The notes beneath the pieces are model-generated. The model searched no databases, was not told where the DNA came from, and saw only the letters and a program-made list of their open reading frames with translations. The translations under genes and the position numbers were made by a program. A stretch of DNA of 64,000 bases from Lycocorax pyrrhopterus obiensis (lineage: Eukaryota; Chordata; Aves; Passeriformes; Paradisaeidae). Numbering within the stretch: position 1 is the stretch's first letter; every line of letters starts with the position of its first letter. Where the stretch lies: positions 11,194,465-11,258,464 of the forward strand of contig JACSVZ010000004.1 in assembly GCA_014706295.1 (NCBI GenBank), in the 5' to 3' direction. Of the stretch, positions 37,456-51,040 are shown piece by piece.

Positions 37456-40400
37456 GAAGGTTTTGTTAGAAATATTTTTATGGCCTCCACATGTGCTGTT
37501 GCAGTGGGCTCCCTGTACAGCAGGACCACCCCCTGCCTGCAGGATGCAGTAGCTGCAGTGGCTTTGTCACACTGTCAGGGCTTCTGCCAGTCTCCAGCCT
37601 GAGCTAGGCACAACACTTCCAAATTTCGGCAGGTTTTTGTCAGGCTGAGGAGCAGTGTTTGGGTCCCTCATAAGATTTTCAATCTGTTTTCAACATTGTT
37701 ACAGATATCCTGGGTGAATTGAAACAACCCTTTAAGGTACAAGGCTTATTTCTTCCCTACCACCCCAAATAATCTCTACACCTGGCTAACTGAAATGCCA
37801 CAGACTTTGGACTTAAAGCACATCTCATGTACGGACCTCTTTTTTGTGCTTACATCAAAATAACCAGACAGCTAAGTAGGGAAGACCTAGATTTGCCATG
37901 AGCTATAAATTTTCTAGGCAAAGACCAATTTTCTGTCTAACAGCCTCTCCGCTTTTAGGGTCTGTATCATTTAAAATAGGTTCTACGTGAAGAGAGCCGT
38001 GCAAGGTGTTTATTTTTATTTTCTGTATTTTTTTAGATACATAAACATCCAGTGCACAGTTGTGAAAGGAATTTGTTCGGATAGTCAGATTGATGGGTTT
38101 TAGTGCACTGAAATGTAGTAAAAAATGGAAGCTGATGATGTGAGTCATCTAGACTTTTAAGCCTACTCAGGAAATCAAGAGACATATGTAAAATACATTT
38201 ATATATATTTAAAGAAACACAATAAAGCTTGTTTTTAAGATGGTGAAATTTGCTGTTTTCAGTGCCCAACAAAACCATGACTCAAGGCCAGTGACTTAAT
38301 TCTAGGTGACACGTCTCCTAATCCTTTATGGCTTAGTCCTTCAGTTTTATCTGTGACTCAGGAAATGTCTGTCAGGGCTGAAGTTGCTTGCATCAGGGGA
38401 TTAGCTCTTCTGCATTCTTTTGAAAGCTTCAGTAGTTCCCATGAAAGTAGGAGATGCCAAGGTATTTGTGGAGACTGTGGGCAGTGACAGTCCTTACACC
38501 AGCGTACAAATTTTTGCAGACCTGGGCCATGTGCACATCTGTCTAGAGCACACCTTTAGCCTCTAATTCTTACCCTTGTGCTGTGTGCTGGCAAAAGCCC
38601 TGTATTACCTTCCAGCTGTGAGTATTCAAGGGAGGAAGAAGAAGGGAGATGTTGCTGCTTGTTGACCCAAGACTGGAACCACTATGTCAGTTTGGGTTTT
38701 TTCCTAAGCTCAGAATACTTGAGAGATAATGGAAAGGCTCTAGACATCTTCAAGTTCCTAAGCTAAGAAGGTCTTATTATGAATTATTTGAAAAGTATGG
38801 TCCGAATCCAGCAATCTGAAGAAGTTTAGCTTGAGGGAGTATATTTAATGTGTGCATGTCATCCTGCTTTAGCAGGACAGAAGTCTGCCACTATCAGCTG
38901 CTAATACAGTTATTCTCTTCTGTCTTAATTGGTAGAGGTCTTGACTTTGGTGCTAAGATTGCAAATATAACCCCTTATGTTTTCTGGCACCCTGTAGCAG
39001 GGAGCTGGCATTCCGGGAAGGGCTAAGTACTCCAGCATGCCAGCCTGGGATTCAGTACTTTTCTATGGCCTGTGGTATTTCTGAACATCCCGCAGCCCTG
39101 GCTGCTGTATTCTGGCTGACCTTCAGGACAGCTCTTTGTAAGGAATCCATGTTATCCATACTAAGAGGATTTGAGGAGGTGTTACTGACTAGTTTCAAGG
39201 AAAATTATAGTTATCTTGTTAGACTGTTTCTTGATAGACACCAGTTTTGTTAGGAGTTCTGCAAATTCTGTTGAGGGAAAAAGAAGGGGAAAGCCAGACT
39301 GTTGTTTATAATGTCACTGAGCTTTTTAAGCACAGATTAAAGAGGTGGTGTCATCCTTAGTGCAGTGAAAATTGGCATGGATTTTTTAAGTCCATGTTTA
39401 GGATTCAGAATAGGTGCCCTGAATTTCAAAAATGCTGAGCACATCCAAAACACTTCGTGAAGTGAACCCCCTTTGAAGCCAGCTGGAGCTGCTGGGAGCT
39501 TGGAGCTTTTGAAAAAAGAGGATCTAAACTCCTTTTTAAAGTTCTCCTAACATTAGTCACCTATTGTTGAAAATGCTGACCTATGTGTGCTGGCATCTGG
39601 AACAACCTCTGTGGTAAAAGATTGTTTGATGGAAAGAGGGGATATGATCTCCAGTGCTAAAGGGAAAAATCCTTCATTTTTTTGAACGTGTATTCTCTGA
39701 TAAGAAACATACTGAGACAGTTTCATCCCCCTCTTTTTCCCCCTCTTTTTTTTCTTAAAGATTTTTGTTCAGTCCTCCAGTTTCTATTTGGTTCTGTGAG
39801 GTATAACAGAACTTTGAGAAATTTTCAATACTAGGGAGTGAAGGCAGGATGGTTGAGGAAAAACGTGCCTCAGCTTTCCAAAAAAGTTGCTCCAGTTTTT
39901 ACCCAATGTCAGAGTAACAATCTAGCTGTAAGCCAGCCTTGGTCTAACTTGCTGTTTAAATTTACTATCTTTTGATACAAATAAGTGTCTGATGTATGTG
40001 AAACCTTGTGTAAATTTCTGACCCCTTGTTCTTCTGCTTGTAAAGTTGTCAGAGTGACTGGTAACAGCAGGGTAGACTTCTTCAAACAGTGGAAATGAGG
40101 TTGTGTAAGGGGAAGTGTTGTTTGGAAAAAAGTAGTTTGGGAGATGAAAAAGCCCACAGTACATGCCCCCTCCACCTAAACTGAGTAGAAAATCCCATAA
40201 ATCACAGGACCTGGGTGTCAGCCCTGATAGATGTCAGAGCTGATGAACCTGACTGAAGACTTCTCCATAGCAATTTATTGTAGTTCTGATGCACGTTGCT
40301 AGCTTTTTGCCTACCTACTACTACTGAGGCCTTGCATAGGGGTTGAGAAGAAGAAAAGCTGCCTCTCTTACGTGTCCTGCAATCAGAAAGCTGTTCTTGG

Positions 40401-41674
40401 TGGTGTCTGCTAACTACTTTTTTAGGTGACTCTGAAAAACACAGTGGCCTTTCTCTTGCAGTTACTACTGTGCTCAGGTTCTTTTCCCAGGCTTTTTCCC
40501 AAACAACAAACTGGAGCCACCTCCATGGCTAGAGACTAATCCAAACATAGGGCGTGAGACTCTCTAAAACCAAGAAAAAGCAGGAAGGGACAGGACACAA
40601 ACAAATACTCATCAAAAAAAAAACCCTAACTATGTTATATTTCTCCTAACTGGAGAAAGAGCTGTTCAGTTTCAAGCAAACAAGTCAGATCCCTGTTTTA
40701 CAAATCTGAGGTCAGTTGGGAAGTGCTCTGGAGCTGTTTGTAGGGAGGGAGGGTGATGGTTGTTAGTATTCTTTGCGTTATGTTATCTAAATGTAAATTC
40801 CTGTCTCTGATCTAAGGTCCTAGTTAGACCCTAGAATTTATGAACCAAACAAAGAATGAAACGTGAAAAAGTTTAGAGGAAAAAGTCTGCAGCTGTCTTT
40901 GTGTAATTTAAGCTGATATAAATGGAAGAAGAATCAAAGGCAGCAGTTTCACTGCATGTTTTATCTCACACCCTGTGATGCATATCAGTGTTGTTTCCCA
41001 TAGAGCCAGAAAGAGCATTTACAATTTTAGAAAACACTGCATAATGGCTCTCTGCAAGGAAAAGAAGCAAGTGTGCAACTGCCAGCACTGAGACTTGTTT
41101 TTTCCTTGCCTGCCAAATTGCTGTTCTGGAAGCTCTGTTGTGGGCAAAATTTTTCTGTTTCACTCTGGTAATTTCGAATTTGGTCTTAAAGTTTTCTTCA
41201 AGGAACAGAGCAAATAAAACTCACTAATTTGACAATCTAAATCCAGTCTTTAGTCTTGCCAGGAAATATTGGCCAAGGCTATCATCATGTGGAAATACTC
41301 TCCTGTGGTACAGATGTTAGCACCCAGGCCAGTGGATTACTTTATTCTAAAGCAACCTTCAGGAGTGATCTTCTCCATTGTGCTTGTCGGTGCTTTGGAA
41401 ATACTCTTGGCTTCATGCTAGGAGATGAGTGTCAGGAGGACAGGTGAGTGTTTCAAGTGTTAAATACCAGCTATGCTGTCAGTGTCTGGCTGTGCACCTT
41501 CCTTGGTCCCCAAGAAATCTGATTCTTAAGAGCTGCCACTGAAATTGGTAGAAGAGCATGATTGCCACCACGCAGCTGAATTGCTTGCCATAGTATGGAG
41601 GTTGTTCTTTTAGTCTTGTCTCAGTTTGGGAATATGTGGCATGTGATTACGTCTGGCACTGCTGTTATCATACA

Positions 41675-41850
41675 GTGTTTTGGATTGGAAGGGACCTTAA
41701 AAACTCTTTAGTTCCCATCCCCCTGCCAGTGGCAAGGACACCTTCCAGTAGACCAGGTTGCTAAGAGCCCCATACAACCTGACCTTGAACACTTCCATGG
41801 GTGGGTTTTCCACAACTTCTTTGGGTGACCTGTGCCAGTGCCTCACCACA
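41675..41850 (-). mobile_element. CR1: CR1-type LINE 3' end fragment
   Basis: The minus strand carries a truncated CR1 3' end. Plus-strand landmarks are TGGATTGGAAGGGACCTTAA, ACACCTTCCAGTAGACCAGG, ACCTTGAACACTTCCATGG and CCACAACTTCTTTGGGTGAC. The terminal ATTCTATGA units are not preserved. Confidence 0.92.
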
Positions 41851-42663
41851 CTTGATTTAGGGTTCAAATCACCACTCATGATTTAGGTCCTCACATGCCT
41901 TAGTTATATACAGTCTCTGTTCAGAAGAGGATGTGGTTATTCCCTGCTGGCATAAAGCAGCTGAAGGTTAGAGCAAACCTTCTTCTGATTTAGTCCTGTT
42001 GTTTGCTGGGGAAACATCTTACTCCACATCACTGCTATAAAATTTTTTGCTCTTATATTCATCCAGTTATCAGCAGAAATTAAAAATGGCATCCATGCTT
42101 AGGAGGTATTACACATTTTCAGTATGTTTGCTTTCCCTCCCATTCCTTTGAGGTTGGCTCACTGCTGTGAAGAAGGATGCCAGGCTTTCAGAGGAGAAAG
42201 CAGGGCAGCCATCGGCATTAATGACATCCTCTGACAGCAAAAGCTACACCGATCTCAAAAAGCCAGATTTCAGCCTTGGCTTCTCTCCACAGGTGCTTTC
42301 AGAGCAGGTGTGAAGTATCACCTTGAGTAATATATCCATCTCTCTGCCTATTCCTTTCTTTACAGAGAGAAAACAACTCCCAGCAATTTATTTATGAAAA
42401 ATTGTTTACTGCCCATGAACACAGATATACACAAATGTATGCCTGTGTGTGTGTTTTATTTAAACGCCTGCTCTGTTTTGATGAGTCACCATCAAGATCT
42501 GAAAAAAACAGTCCTGAGAACTTGAATAGGTGAGGAGCTCAGTAACAAAATGAGTCCTTTAGAGCAGATTTGTGTTTGTCACCATATAGTTAAAGCTGAC
42601 TGTAAAATTTTGGCTTTGAAAGAATTGGAACAGGGTTCTGCTAAACAAAAGAAAAAATAGTAC

Positions 42664-42668
42664 CTTTC
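42664..42668. repeat. Left target-site duplication CTTTC
   Basis: CTTTC directly precedes the TG of the LTR and is repeated exactly at 43802-43806, directly after its CA. The next outward bases differ, so the duplication is five bases. Confidence 0.8.
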
Positions 42669-43801
42669 TGTCTCAGTTTGAAAGACAGGTGTCTGCCAAG
42701 GAAGGTGGAAACCTCCCTTAGAATGGAGAATATGACGAAGTTCCCTCTGAATTATTATATCTTTGAAATTAAGGGGCTTTCAGGCAAAGATATGGGAAAG
42801 AGAATAACATTTCTTTACTAGTACATATATGGATAACACGGCAAACAAACAACCACACCGGCAGCGACAACGAACAGAACAGAACCCCAGCACCAGCCCC
42901 TCTGGGCCGCAGGCGCTTTCCCCTTGGGTGCAGTTCCGCTCGCAGCCGCCAGGGGCGCTGGGGGCTCCCGGCCGGGCAGGGCGGCTGCGGTGATTCCCCC
43001 GCGCCTGCAGGGGGCGCTGTGACGCGAGCTCGGCCGCATCTCCCTCATGTGGGGAATGGCGGGAGAGACGGCGGAAGGGATGGAAAAGTGGTTTCCTTTG
43101 CAAACCCCCAGGGGCAGCTGGTCCCGGTGCCCCTCTGGATGGCGAAATGAGCTGCAGCAGGAACCTCGGAAGCAGATGGAATGGCAGGGACAAGCAGATC
43201 CCAGAGTAGTAAATGAAATGTATCAGAAACTCTGGAACTGTGGCAGGAGCCATGGGATGTGCGGGCAGGCACTGGGTGTTGGGTTACAGTGTAGTGAAAA
43301 ACCCAGAGCAGTGGCAGAGAAACAGCAGGGCTGAGCGGGGAATTGCTCCCGTGGGTAGCTCACCTGCGATGGCTGGTCCCTGGGTGCAGGCTGTGCAGAG
43401 GGGGGCGGCCCCGAGAGGGGAACGGGGTGTTCCTGGGTCCCAGTGCGGCACGCACTGGCTCTGGGCTCTCCAACAGCAGAGAAGCAAAGAAGCAAGCCAG
43501 CAAGCCCAGTCACGGTGCCAATGGAAAAGAAACAAAAAAGAAACAGGCAAAAACCACAAAGCAACAGTATCCCTGGTCAGAGACACCATGCTGCGTGGCC
43601 AGCCAAATCGTCCGCCCGGAAGGAAAGAGCTGCCCCTTGCACACCCTCCCCCACCAACTTTTGCAGGAAACCCCAGACTGGCTCTCACCCATCGAGATGT
43701 TCCCAGAGCCATGGAGGGGGTGGGGGGAGAGGGCCAGCGACCACCCCGGACTCAAAACAAAAAATCAAAAATGGAATGGGATAAAAAAATGTCTCAAGAC
43801 A
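42669..43801 (-). mobile_element. Solo LTR of an endogenous retrovirus with target duplication
   Basis: The element begins TGTCTCAGTTTGAAAGACAG and ends GTCTCAAGACA, so both ends show TG...CA. It is flanked by the direct repeat CTTTC at 42664-42668 and 43802-43806, a 5-base target-site duplication. Length is 1133 bases. The left third is AT-rich and the middle is GC-rich with CpG, unlike the surrounding intron. A 5-base duplication is typical of ERV-L-like integration; family assignment is inference. Orientation is set to minus by analogy with the other two LTRs, whose minus-strand ends also start TGTCTTG. The open frames inside it, including one of 223 codons, are features of LTR composition and not genes. 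Confidence 0.85.
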
Positions 43802-43806
43802 CTTTC
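43802..43806. repeat. Right target-site duplication CTTTC
   Basis: This is the right-hand copy of the five-base duplication flanking the solo LTR that ends at 43801. Confidence 0.8.
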
Positions 43807-43967
43807 TTTAATTGCTTTTTGAAAAACTATAATTATTTAATTATTGACGCAATTATTGTGTCTTGGCAGAGGAAAAAGATGTGATAAGGATCATCTGTAA
43901 GGTCTTTGTTATTGAGTGCTGCTAATTACTGCTTCTTTACAAGCAAATGTGTTTCACTTTAAAAAGA

Positions 43968-44443
43968 ACATTGAGGTGCTGGAGCAAATCCAGAGAAGGG
44001 CAGCAGAGCTTGGTGAAGGGTCTAGAGCACAAGTCCTAAAAGGAGCAGCCAAGGAAACTGGGGATATTTAGCCTGGAGAAAAGGAGGCTCAGGGAGGGAC
44101 CTCACTGCTCTCTACAACTCCCTGAAAGGAGGCTGTAGTGAGGTGGGTGTTGGTCTCTTCTGCCATGTCTCAAGTGAAAGGATGAGAGGAAATGGCCTAA
44201 AGCTGTGCCAGAGGAGGGTCAGATTAGATATCAGGAAAAACAAAATCACTGAAAGAGTGCTTTGGTATTGGATTAAGTTGCCCAGGGATGTGGTGGAGTC
44301 ACTATCTCTAAAAGTGCTCAAGAGCCATCTGGATGTGGCACTTAGGGATACAGTTTAGGCATGATTTTGTGGTGCTGGGTTGAGGGTTGGACTAGATGAT
44401 CTTGAAGGTCTCTTCCAACTTTGTGATTCTGTGATTCTGTGAT
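43968..44443 (+). mobile_element. CR1: CR1-type LINE 3' portion, the longest copy here
   Basis: Nearly 480 bases match the CR1 3' coding tail and UTR as I know it: GAGCAAATCCAGAGAAGGGC, AGCCTGGAGAAAAGGAGGCT, GGGACCTCACTGCTCTCTAC, TTGCCCAGGGATGTGGTGGA and GTTGGACTAGATGATCTTGA. It ends in three GTGATTCT-type units. It starts 160 bases after the solo LTR, in the same orientation as the gene. The reverse transcriptase region is missing. Confidence 0.95.
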
Positions 44444-47400
44444 ATGATGATCACCTTGGTTTTAGGAAGCTAACAGTTTTCTAAAATTAAAACAGAGTAC
44501 TTGGGCAGGAGCTGATGAGCCTTCAGAAAGGCAAGTGCTCTTTCCAAATAGCAAGACATTTCGGTCAAGTACGCTCTACTTCTGGTTATCCAAATTTTAT
44601 TGAGTTTTGTGGTAGATTTTATTTGTTTTGGGGTTTTTTGATTAATTTTTACTTTGCATGCTGGCTGTGGTATACTTATATCACAAAAGGTTTGAGAATT
44701 ACAGCATACCTATTCCTACCTGTTCCATCTATTAGCAAAACTTTGTTCATGTGCCTCTTCTTGATGTAAATATTGTGTTTTATTTTAAGCTGCAAAATTT
44801 AGGTTGGGGTCTCTGGATAAATATCAGGGAAGAATCTTTCTCCCACATTGTATATTGTTACTGCATTTCAGTTAGATCCATACACTTTCAGCTGTTGTCC
44901 ACTGCTACTTTGAAGCTCATTCTTCATAATTTTGGTAATAGTCTCCTTGAAAAGGAATTGAACAGAATATTTTCTAAGGCTACTCTTTTGCTTAGCAGTA
45001 ACCTCTTTCAGAAGCAGTGGCCTCAGAAATAAGTGGTTGCAAGCCAGAAGGATGAGAAGCCTCCTCTGTACATTATCATAAGCTTGGGCAAAGCCTCCTT
45101 TTGCCCTGTATGGATGGAGTGGGGACTCCATGAAAGGTGAGGGTGCTTGTCTGAGACGAACTCTTCTAACTTCCATCTCTTGAGCAGTTTGAGGTTCTCT
45201 GAGGTTCTTCCCCTCTTCTTCCTCATCTTTTCCTTATAATTTCTATTATAAATATTGTTTCTGTTCACTACAGGTACCCATCTGGTTCTTGCCCTGCTGC
45301 TCAAAGCTGAGGACTATCTCAGTCTCCTTTATGTTTGGAGTGATTCCTTTGGAGAAAAATGGAAAGTTTCTTTCTCTTTTTTTTTGAAATAAAGTGTCAC
45401 ATTCTGACCAATCTGTCCTGCTTAGGAGATCCAGGATCTCTTTGCTATCACAGTCTGCTTTTCTGCAGTTTCCTCAAGATCATTTGAAGTGCTCAGAAAA
45501 TACAGTGAATGCAAGATTGGAAAGGAATAGGGCAGAGTATGTGCTGCTGATGGCAGCACAGGCTATTAAGTTGTTCTGGTTTTTAGTGGGTGGACTGAAG
45601 GGAAAGAAGGGCCTATAAAGCCTTTGGGCTCCCACATTGGTTCATCAAAATTAAGGCCAGGAGTCCGCACCACAGATTAGTGGTGCAAAGTGGTATTAAA
45701 GCTGCTGGAGAGAGCTGTTGTGCTACCAAGTATGTGGTGATGAGCATGGTGAGTGTGTGGTGAACACTGATGTTGTGATGGGAGTAGAGGTGCAAGTATC
45801 ACTCTGGCAGGTGGCTGTCTTTCAACAGGCTGACTCATATGGTCGCAGAATTCAGAAGATATTTCTGAATGCCCAGCATCATTCCCTTTGGTGAAAGGCA
45901 TGCCTTAGGAAATATGGAGGTGTCCTGAGGCTTACACAAAAGGGTCCCCTAGTGCTCTCATTCCTCACACCTACACAGTTTTTTTAGGATGAGGCAGGTA
46001 GTGATCAGGAACTGAACCAAATCACTCATGAGTTTCATAAACGGCAGGAAAAAATGACTGAATGGGAAAGAGAGGTAAATAATCATGCCATTTCTGTTCC
46101 CTTCACTTGTCATAATGTTTCTGAGCATGCTATCTGCATTATTTGTAGGCAGGGATGGAGCACAAGTGCCCTGGAAGCCGTTCAGGACAGGTGATCTACT
46201 AGTTTGATCACAACCAGGCAACATTTTAGTTGTGTTAACAGCCAGCAATTGAGGGATGAGATGAAATTTTCTGCGTGCTCCATTTCAGACATTCTATGCT
46301 CCGGGCTTCTTCTCTGATGAGATGTTTCCGAAAAAGAGCACCTGGAAAACAATGATGCGGCCTTTTACATAGCTAAGCCTTTTCCAGAATAAAACAAAAA
46401 ATCAAAAAGGCTTTTCTTAAAACAATGTACCTTATATTATTATATACCTTATGTATATACACCAATGTACGTTATTATTATTTTTGATATGCCAAATTTG
46501 TATGGCTCTTATGGACCTTATTGCTGAGTGACAATCCTCACTAGCCTCCCATTCCCACCTTTGGAGAATGGTAGGCACAGTGAGATTTACTAACAGTATG
46601 TTTAATAAAGGGCTGGAAGGGGATAGGGATAAGCAGATTTTAGACACTTTAAAATGTGTTTTTAAAAAATTGCCATTCAGCTTGAGCTGGAAATAACAGT
46701 GGCTGGGAGCACGATGCCTTTAGGTACAGTCGTGTGCACAAACACAGAGAGCTGAACTGACACATACTGCACTGGAGGGACAGGGAGATTCATTGCTCTT
46801 TGTTACTCTGGAAAACAAAGCCAAAATGGCAAAAAGGAGGGTAAACACTCCATTTAACAATGAAGGGGCTGCAAAATGAATCTGGAATGATGCTCACTCA
46901 GTGCCCTGAAAAGCCCAGCAAAGCTGGTACAGTAGCCAGCACACCCTCCTTGAGTTTTCTTTCATCTCTGTGGTGAATAACTGCTGGGGACGGGATGGTA
47001 GTTGATCAAGGTGTAATATTCCATAATATAACAGATGGAGTTGTTTGTTATTTACTGAGCCATGCTGAATAGCGAGAGGCATGGTGGTGGCAGCGCCATT
47101 CCTGCAGATTCAGAACAGTCGAGCTTGACCTGTGCATTGCAGAAGTACAGCAAGGGAGAAAACTGCCCTCCAGCTCCAATGTAATGAAGTACAGATGGAA
47201 AATGATTGCTGGTTTTTTTTCTTAGAGCCCTGAGAGCAGCAGGTTGGGTGCTTGTACCTGTAGAGCCATACAAGAAGACAGCATAAATATTTGATGTGGT
47301 AGAATCTGGTCTGATTAAAAGAGTCGGTCATCCCAGATGTATATTGAACAGGAGTCAAACAGAATCCTTGTATCGCAGGCAGCTTCAGTTTCTAAATGAG

Positions 47401-47597
47401 GCAGCATTTATAATGTTACTAAAATACAGCAGTAAACAAAGTACATGAAGGCTTGACAGTCACATTAGCAAAGCACTACAATGAAATGACTGGAAAGAAG
47501 GAAAAAAACAACTCTGGCTATTTGCAGAGTAAGAAAATTGGGACTGGTTTTGACAGATAAGACAATGCAGCTGTTGGTCAGAAGAGCTTTGTCTGTC

Positions 47598-47620
47598 TTT
47601 TTTTTTTTTTTTTTTTTTTT
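47598..47620 (+). repeat. Homopolymer T run
   Basis: Twenty-three consecutive T. There is no obvious retrocopy on either side, so it is noted as a simple repeat only. Confidence 0.9.
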
Positions 47621-50024
47621 GTTACTGCAGATGAAAAATGGTGCCTTCCAATTTTAAACAGAGAAATTTGGAATTTTTTTTTTTAACACGCCTGACTCTC
47701 AGAGTCTCATGATTAGGGGAAGCACGTTTACAGCTAAATTCAAAACAATAAATTTTATTCAGTGGGTATGAATTGGGAAAATCTGGGTTGTTCAGAATAG
47801 CTGTAACATGGTTTTCATATTGCATAATGACAGAGGTGATTTTTTCAAAGTATGTAACATGAGTAGAAGCAACTGCTCTACAAATAATTTAAAGCTAATT
47901 AATTTCTTCAGGTTGCAAATTGTCCAGGGGCAGGATAGTATTTTATTTGAACCCCTGTGGCAACACCCAAAATTGCTGAGCAGACCAGCTATGGGAATAG
48001 TGGCATTGCCATTTTGCCCATAAAAATAGTAGTTTTCTGGACTGTAGCAATATTGACAACTCTTTTGTCCCTCAAGTATTCAGAATTATCTTAGGGCCAG
48101 GATTTCCCACTTATTACAAGACTTCTAAAATTGGGGAAATTTTTAAGATTTAAGTTATCATGGAGTATGTGATTACAGTGACAGAAGTAATTTACACATG
48201 AAACTTGTTCTTCTGTTTATCTTAAAGGGAGTCTCTGACATTATTAATAAGCTAGAAACTAATAGCAGGAACCCAGGTTCCTGTTTCAGAGCCCACTTGA
48301 CATCCCTTACCCACACCCAGTGCCAAGGCTGGTCTTGAAGGCTGGGCTCTGCCAAGAGAACCCCCTTTGAGACTCATCAAAGAGGAATAAACATCCTTAA
48401 GGTAGGCAGCTCAGAGCAGAAACTCAGTTCTTGGGTTGTTACAGCTTCTAAGCCTACATTGTTGTCTGCTTTTATTGCTTCAAATGGATGTGAACCTTGT
48501 CCAAAGGGAGAAGGAGGATGATGAGGAGGACAAGAGTTACACTTTTTACTTGTTAGAGTTTATTGGTATTTTGGTAAACAGATGTCTAACCTCTATACTT
48601 GGGCAATTTTAAAATTGATGCTAAGGTACGAAGAGCTACCACAACTTCATGTTAGTCTTGTAAACAGTACATTAATCTAGAGGGGGAAAAAATCATATTT
48701 CTCTAGAGAAAATGATGTATTAACTGTAAGCACATGGAACAAGTAACAGATTGTGACTATTAAGGGAGAAAAAGAGGAGATGAAATAAGAGTACAGAGAT
48801 TTCTATCTTCCTGGTATATACTTGTCTTACACATTGGAAAAGGCTGGGAGCCCTGCTTGCCCATGCCAGGAGCCCATTGTTTCTTAGTGCTGAGCTGGTT
48901 GTGTAAGCAGTTGGCAAAGGGTGCAGGTAAAGAGCTCTGGCAGGAGCGCAACTGGAAATGGGAATTGATATTGAAAGCAGTATCTCCCGGGCTCCCTCCC
49001 CTTCAGGAACCCTCAGCTCCTGCATAGAGACCTGAAATCTGTTGCTTGTTTGTGCTTTAACCTGAAGCAATCAAATCAAGGGAGATGCCTCGTGGATAAA
49101 TTGGTTGTCAAGGCAGTTTCTGGTATTGATCAAATTCTGCTGTTTATGTGAATTGGGCTGATCTCAGAGTAGCACTTGAATTGACTGCGCAGCAGGGGAG
49201 CTATTTTGGTTAATACCCTTTCCACATGCATGGCAGTATAGCGAATGTTCCTGTGCCCATCCCACAGTAATAATGAAAGAAGAAATTAAATTTATATGAA
49301 CTGAATTTGTAAATCTTCCAAAAAATGGGATGGTATACTGTGCAAGCCTCTTCCCAAGATTTGCAGTGGTATTCAGTTTTGTAAAAGTTTAAAATATCTT
49401 CTGCCTAGTTTGACCCTGAACATTGTTTCCCACTATCATTTTCTTGCTGACAATATCCAACAATAAACCCCCAGTGTAAAAAACCACTGATACTGCAGCA
49501 ATCGTGTTCTAGAAAGGATGGGGAATCAGCATTTCAAACGTGGAAAGAAGGTGAAAAAGCAGAACAAAAGCAACTCTTCTGACAGTATTTATGATCCTAA
49601 ACCTCTGAAAAAAGTAATTTTGCAGATCTGTTGATGATGTTGTTACTCCTCCTAGCCCCTTTCTAGACTTGCCACCCCCCATCCCATGCCTGATTTTATA
49701 CCTGCAAAGGGGAGAGGATTGGGACAAAGCACATGTGCAGAAATTAACACACAGTCGTGTCCACAAAATGCCTTCTCTTTCATTAGCCTCCATCATCATC
49801 ACCTCATGCTATGCCAATAAACCTTTGCACCTGTCAGCTGCGTAAGAGATTTCTGAAATGGAAAGCAGAAACCTTTCATGCCTGGTGAAGGCCAGGCATG
49901 CCAGCTGTTAACGATCTTGCAGTAAGGGCTGGGAACTTCAGGTCATCTTCAGGCAGTGACAACAGGAGAAACTGGGAGGCAAGACATAACCTGTCATGTC
50001 ATATCTCCTTTATTTGGTTAATAG

Positions 50025-50066
50025 ATGGTGGTTTAGAGGAGTCAGAGGCAGAGGCAGCAGCTGCCG
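50025..50066 (+). CDS. Possible extra internal exon of the same gene
   Basis: After the acceptor ATATCTCCTTTATTTGGTTAATAG the sequence is open in phase 1 and encodes DGGLEESEAEAAAA. A donor GCCG before GTCAGA closes it at 42 bases, 14 codons, phase 1 on both sides. First residue, acidic composition and symmetric phase all match the supported exons. The donor is weak. A second donor in the same phase exists further on, at the CTTG before GTGAAA, and would give a longer and less acidic exon. It sits about 110 bases before a CR1 insertion. It could be chance or a rarely used exon. Confidence 0.33.
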
Positions 50067-50178
50067 GTCAGAGCACATTGCTGTTTAGCAGACATCCCAA
50101 ATACCAACATCAGACATCAGGGTGTCTTGGTGAAAGGGTTGCATCCACTGCAGGCTGTACTCATGTAGAGACAGTCAA

Positions 50179-50436
50179 TAGGACAAGAGGCAATGGTTTG
50201 AACCTGAAAGAGTAGGTTTAAGACTGGATATTAGGAGGAAGTTCTTTACTCATAGGGTGGTGAGGCCCTGGCACATACATTGTGAAGCTGTACACCATCC
50301 CTCGAGGTGTTCAGGGCCAGGCTGGATGAGGCTTCAAACAACCTGGTCTAGTGGAAGATGTCTCTGCCCATTGCAGGGGGATTGGAACTAAATGGTTTTT
50401 AAGCTTCCTCCCAGCCCACACAATTATTCTGTGATT
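50179..50436 (+). mobile_element. CR1: CR1-type LINE 3' end fragment
   Basis: Landmarks are GGACAAGAGGCAATGGTTTG, GGATATTAGGAGGAAGTTCT, CAACCTGGTCTAGTGGAAGA and GGGGGATTGGAACTAAATGG. It ends in a single degenerate ATTCTGTGA unit. It is 5'-truncated and in gene orientation. Confidence 0.93.
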
Positions 50437-51040
50437 TTTCAAAATTTTATTTTTCATAGAACTGCTTCCCTCAGATAATCAAAATGTATCACAATCTGCA
50501 TGTCTGTGTATCTTCCTTGATAAATCAGTGTTTTCATGGTCCCTCAAATTTCATATTGATTTTGCCAGGAGAAATCAGGCAGGGATTGTGAAACACCTGC
50601 TCAGTCTTGTACTTGACAAATTCCTGCCATATACACGATTTGTGTGGGGTCACCTGGGTTTATCCTTTGCATGAGCCAAAAAGACAGGTGGGCGAGCACT
50701 GGGAAATCTTGGGGATGTTGGTGCATAAAAAATTTCAGGAGATAACCGCACTCATTCTCTTTAATTCCCTGGAGATGCATCTGGGGTTTGATGCACCCAC
50801 AAAGGGGCCATTTCAGGCACTCACAGATATGCAGCATTTTCAGTCACAGATGTTTACAGGCATTTTATTTGTGTCTATGGGGAGATGATTTTAAACCAGT
50901 GAGGAAGAGGTGAAGCTGGTGATACCATGATCCACAGAAAAGTTTCTGCATGAGAAGTAAGGTCTGTTAAAATTATGAGTAACATTTCCATTGCTGTAAA
51001 GTCATCCATCCCCCAAGCTTGGTAGGACCATAGGTCAGGC

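Noticed and set aside
37707..37738. Acceptor plus short open frame (DILGELKQPFK) before GTACAA
   Set aside because: The length of 32 bases is not divisible by three and does not fit the phase-1 pattern; the context is otherwise ordinary intron.
40424..40459. Acceptor plus acidic phase-1 frame GDSEKHSGLSLA
   Set aside because: No GT donor follows at the 36-base point (GCAG is followed by TT), and the alternative donor after 18 bases is very weak.
43213..43884. A 223-codon open frame, the longest in the window
   Set aside because: It lies almost entirely inside the GC-rich solo LTR at 42669-43801 and overlaps equally long frames on the other strand; no protein family features.
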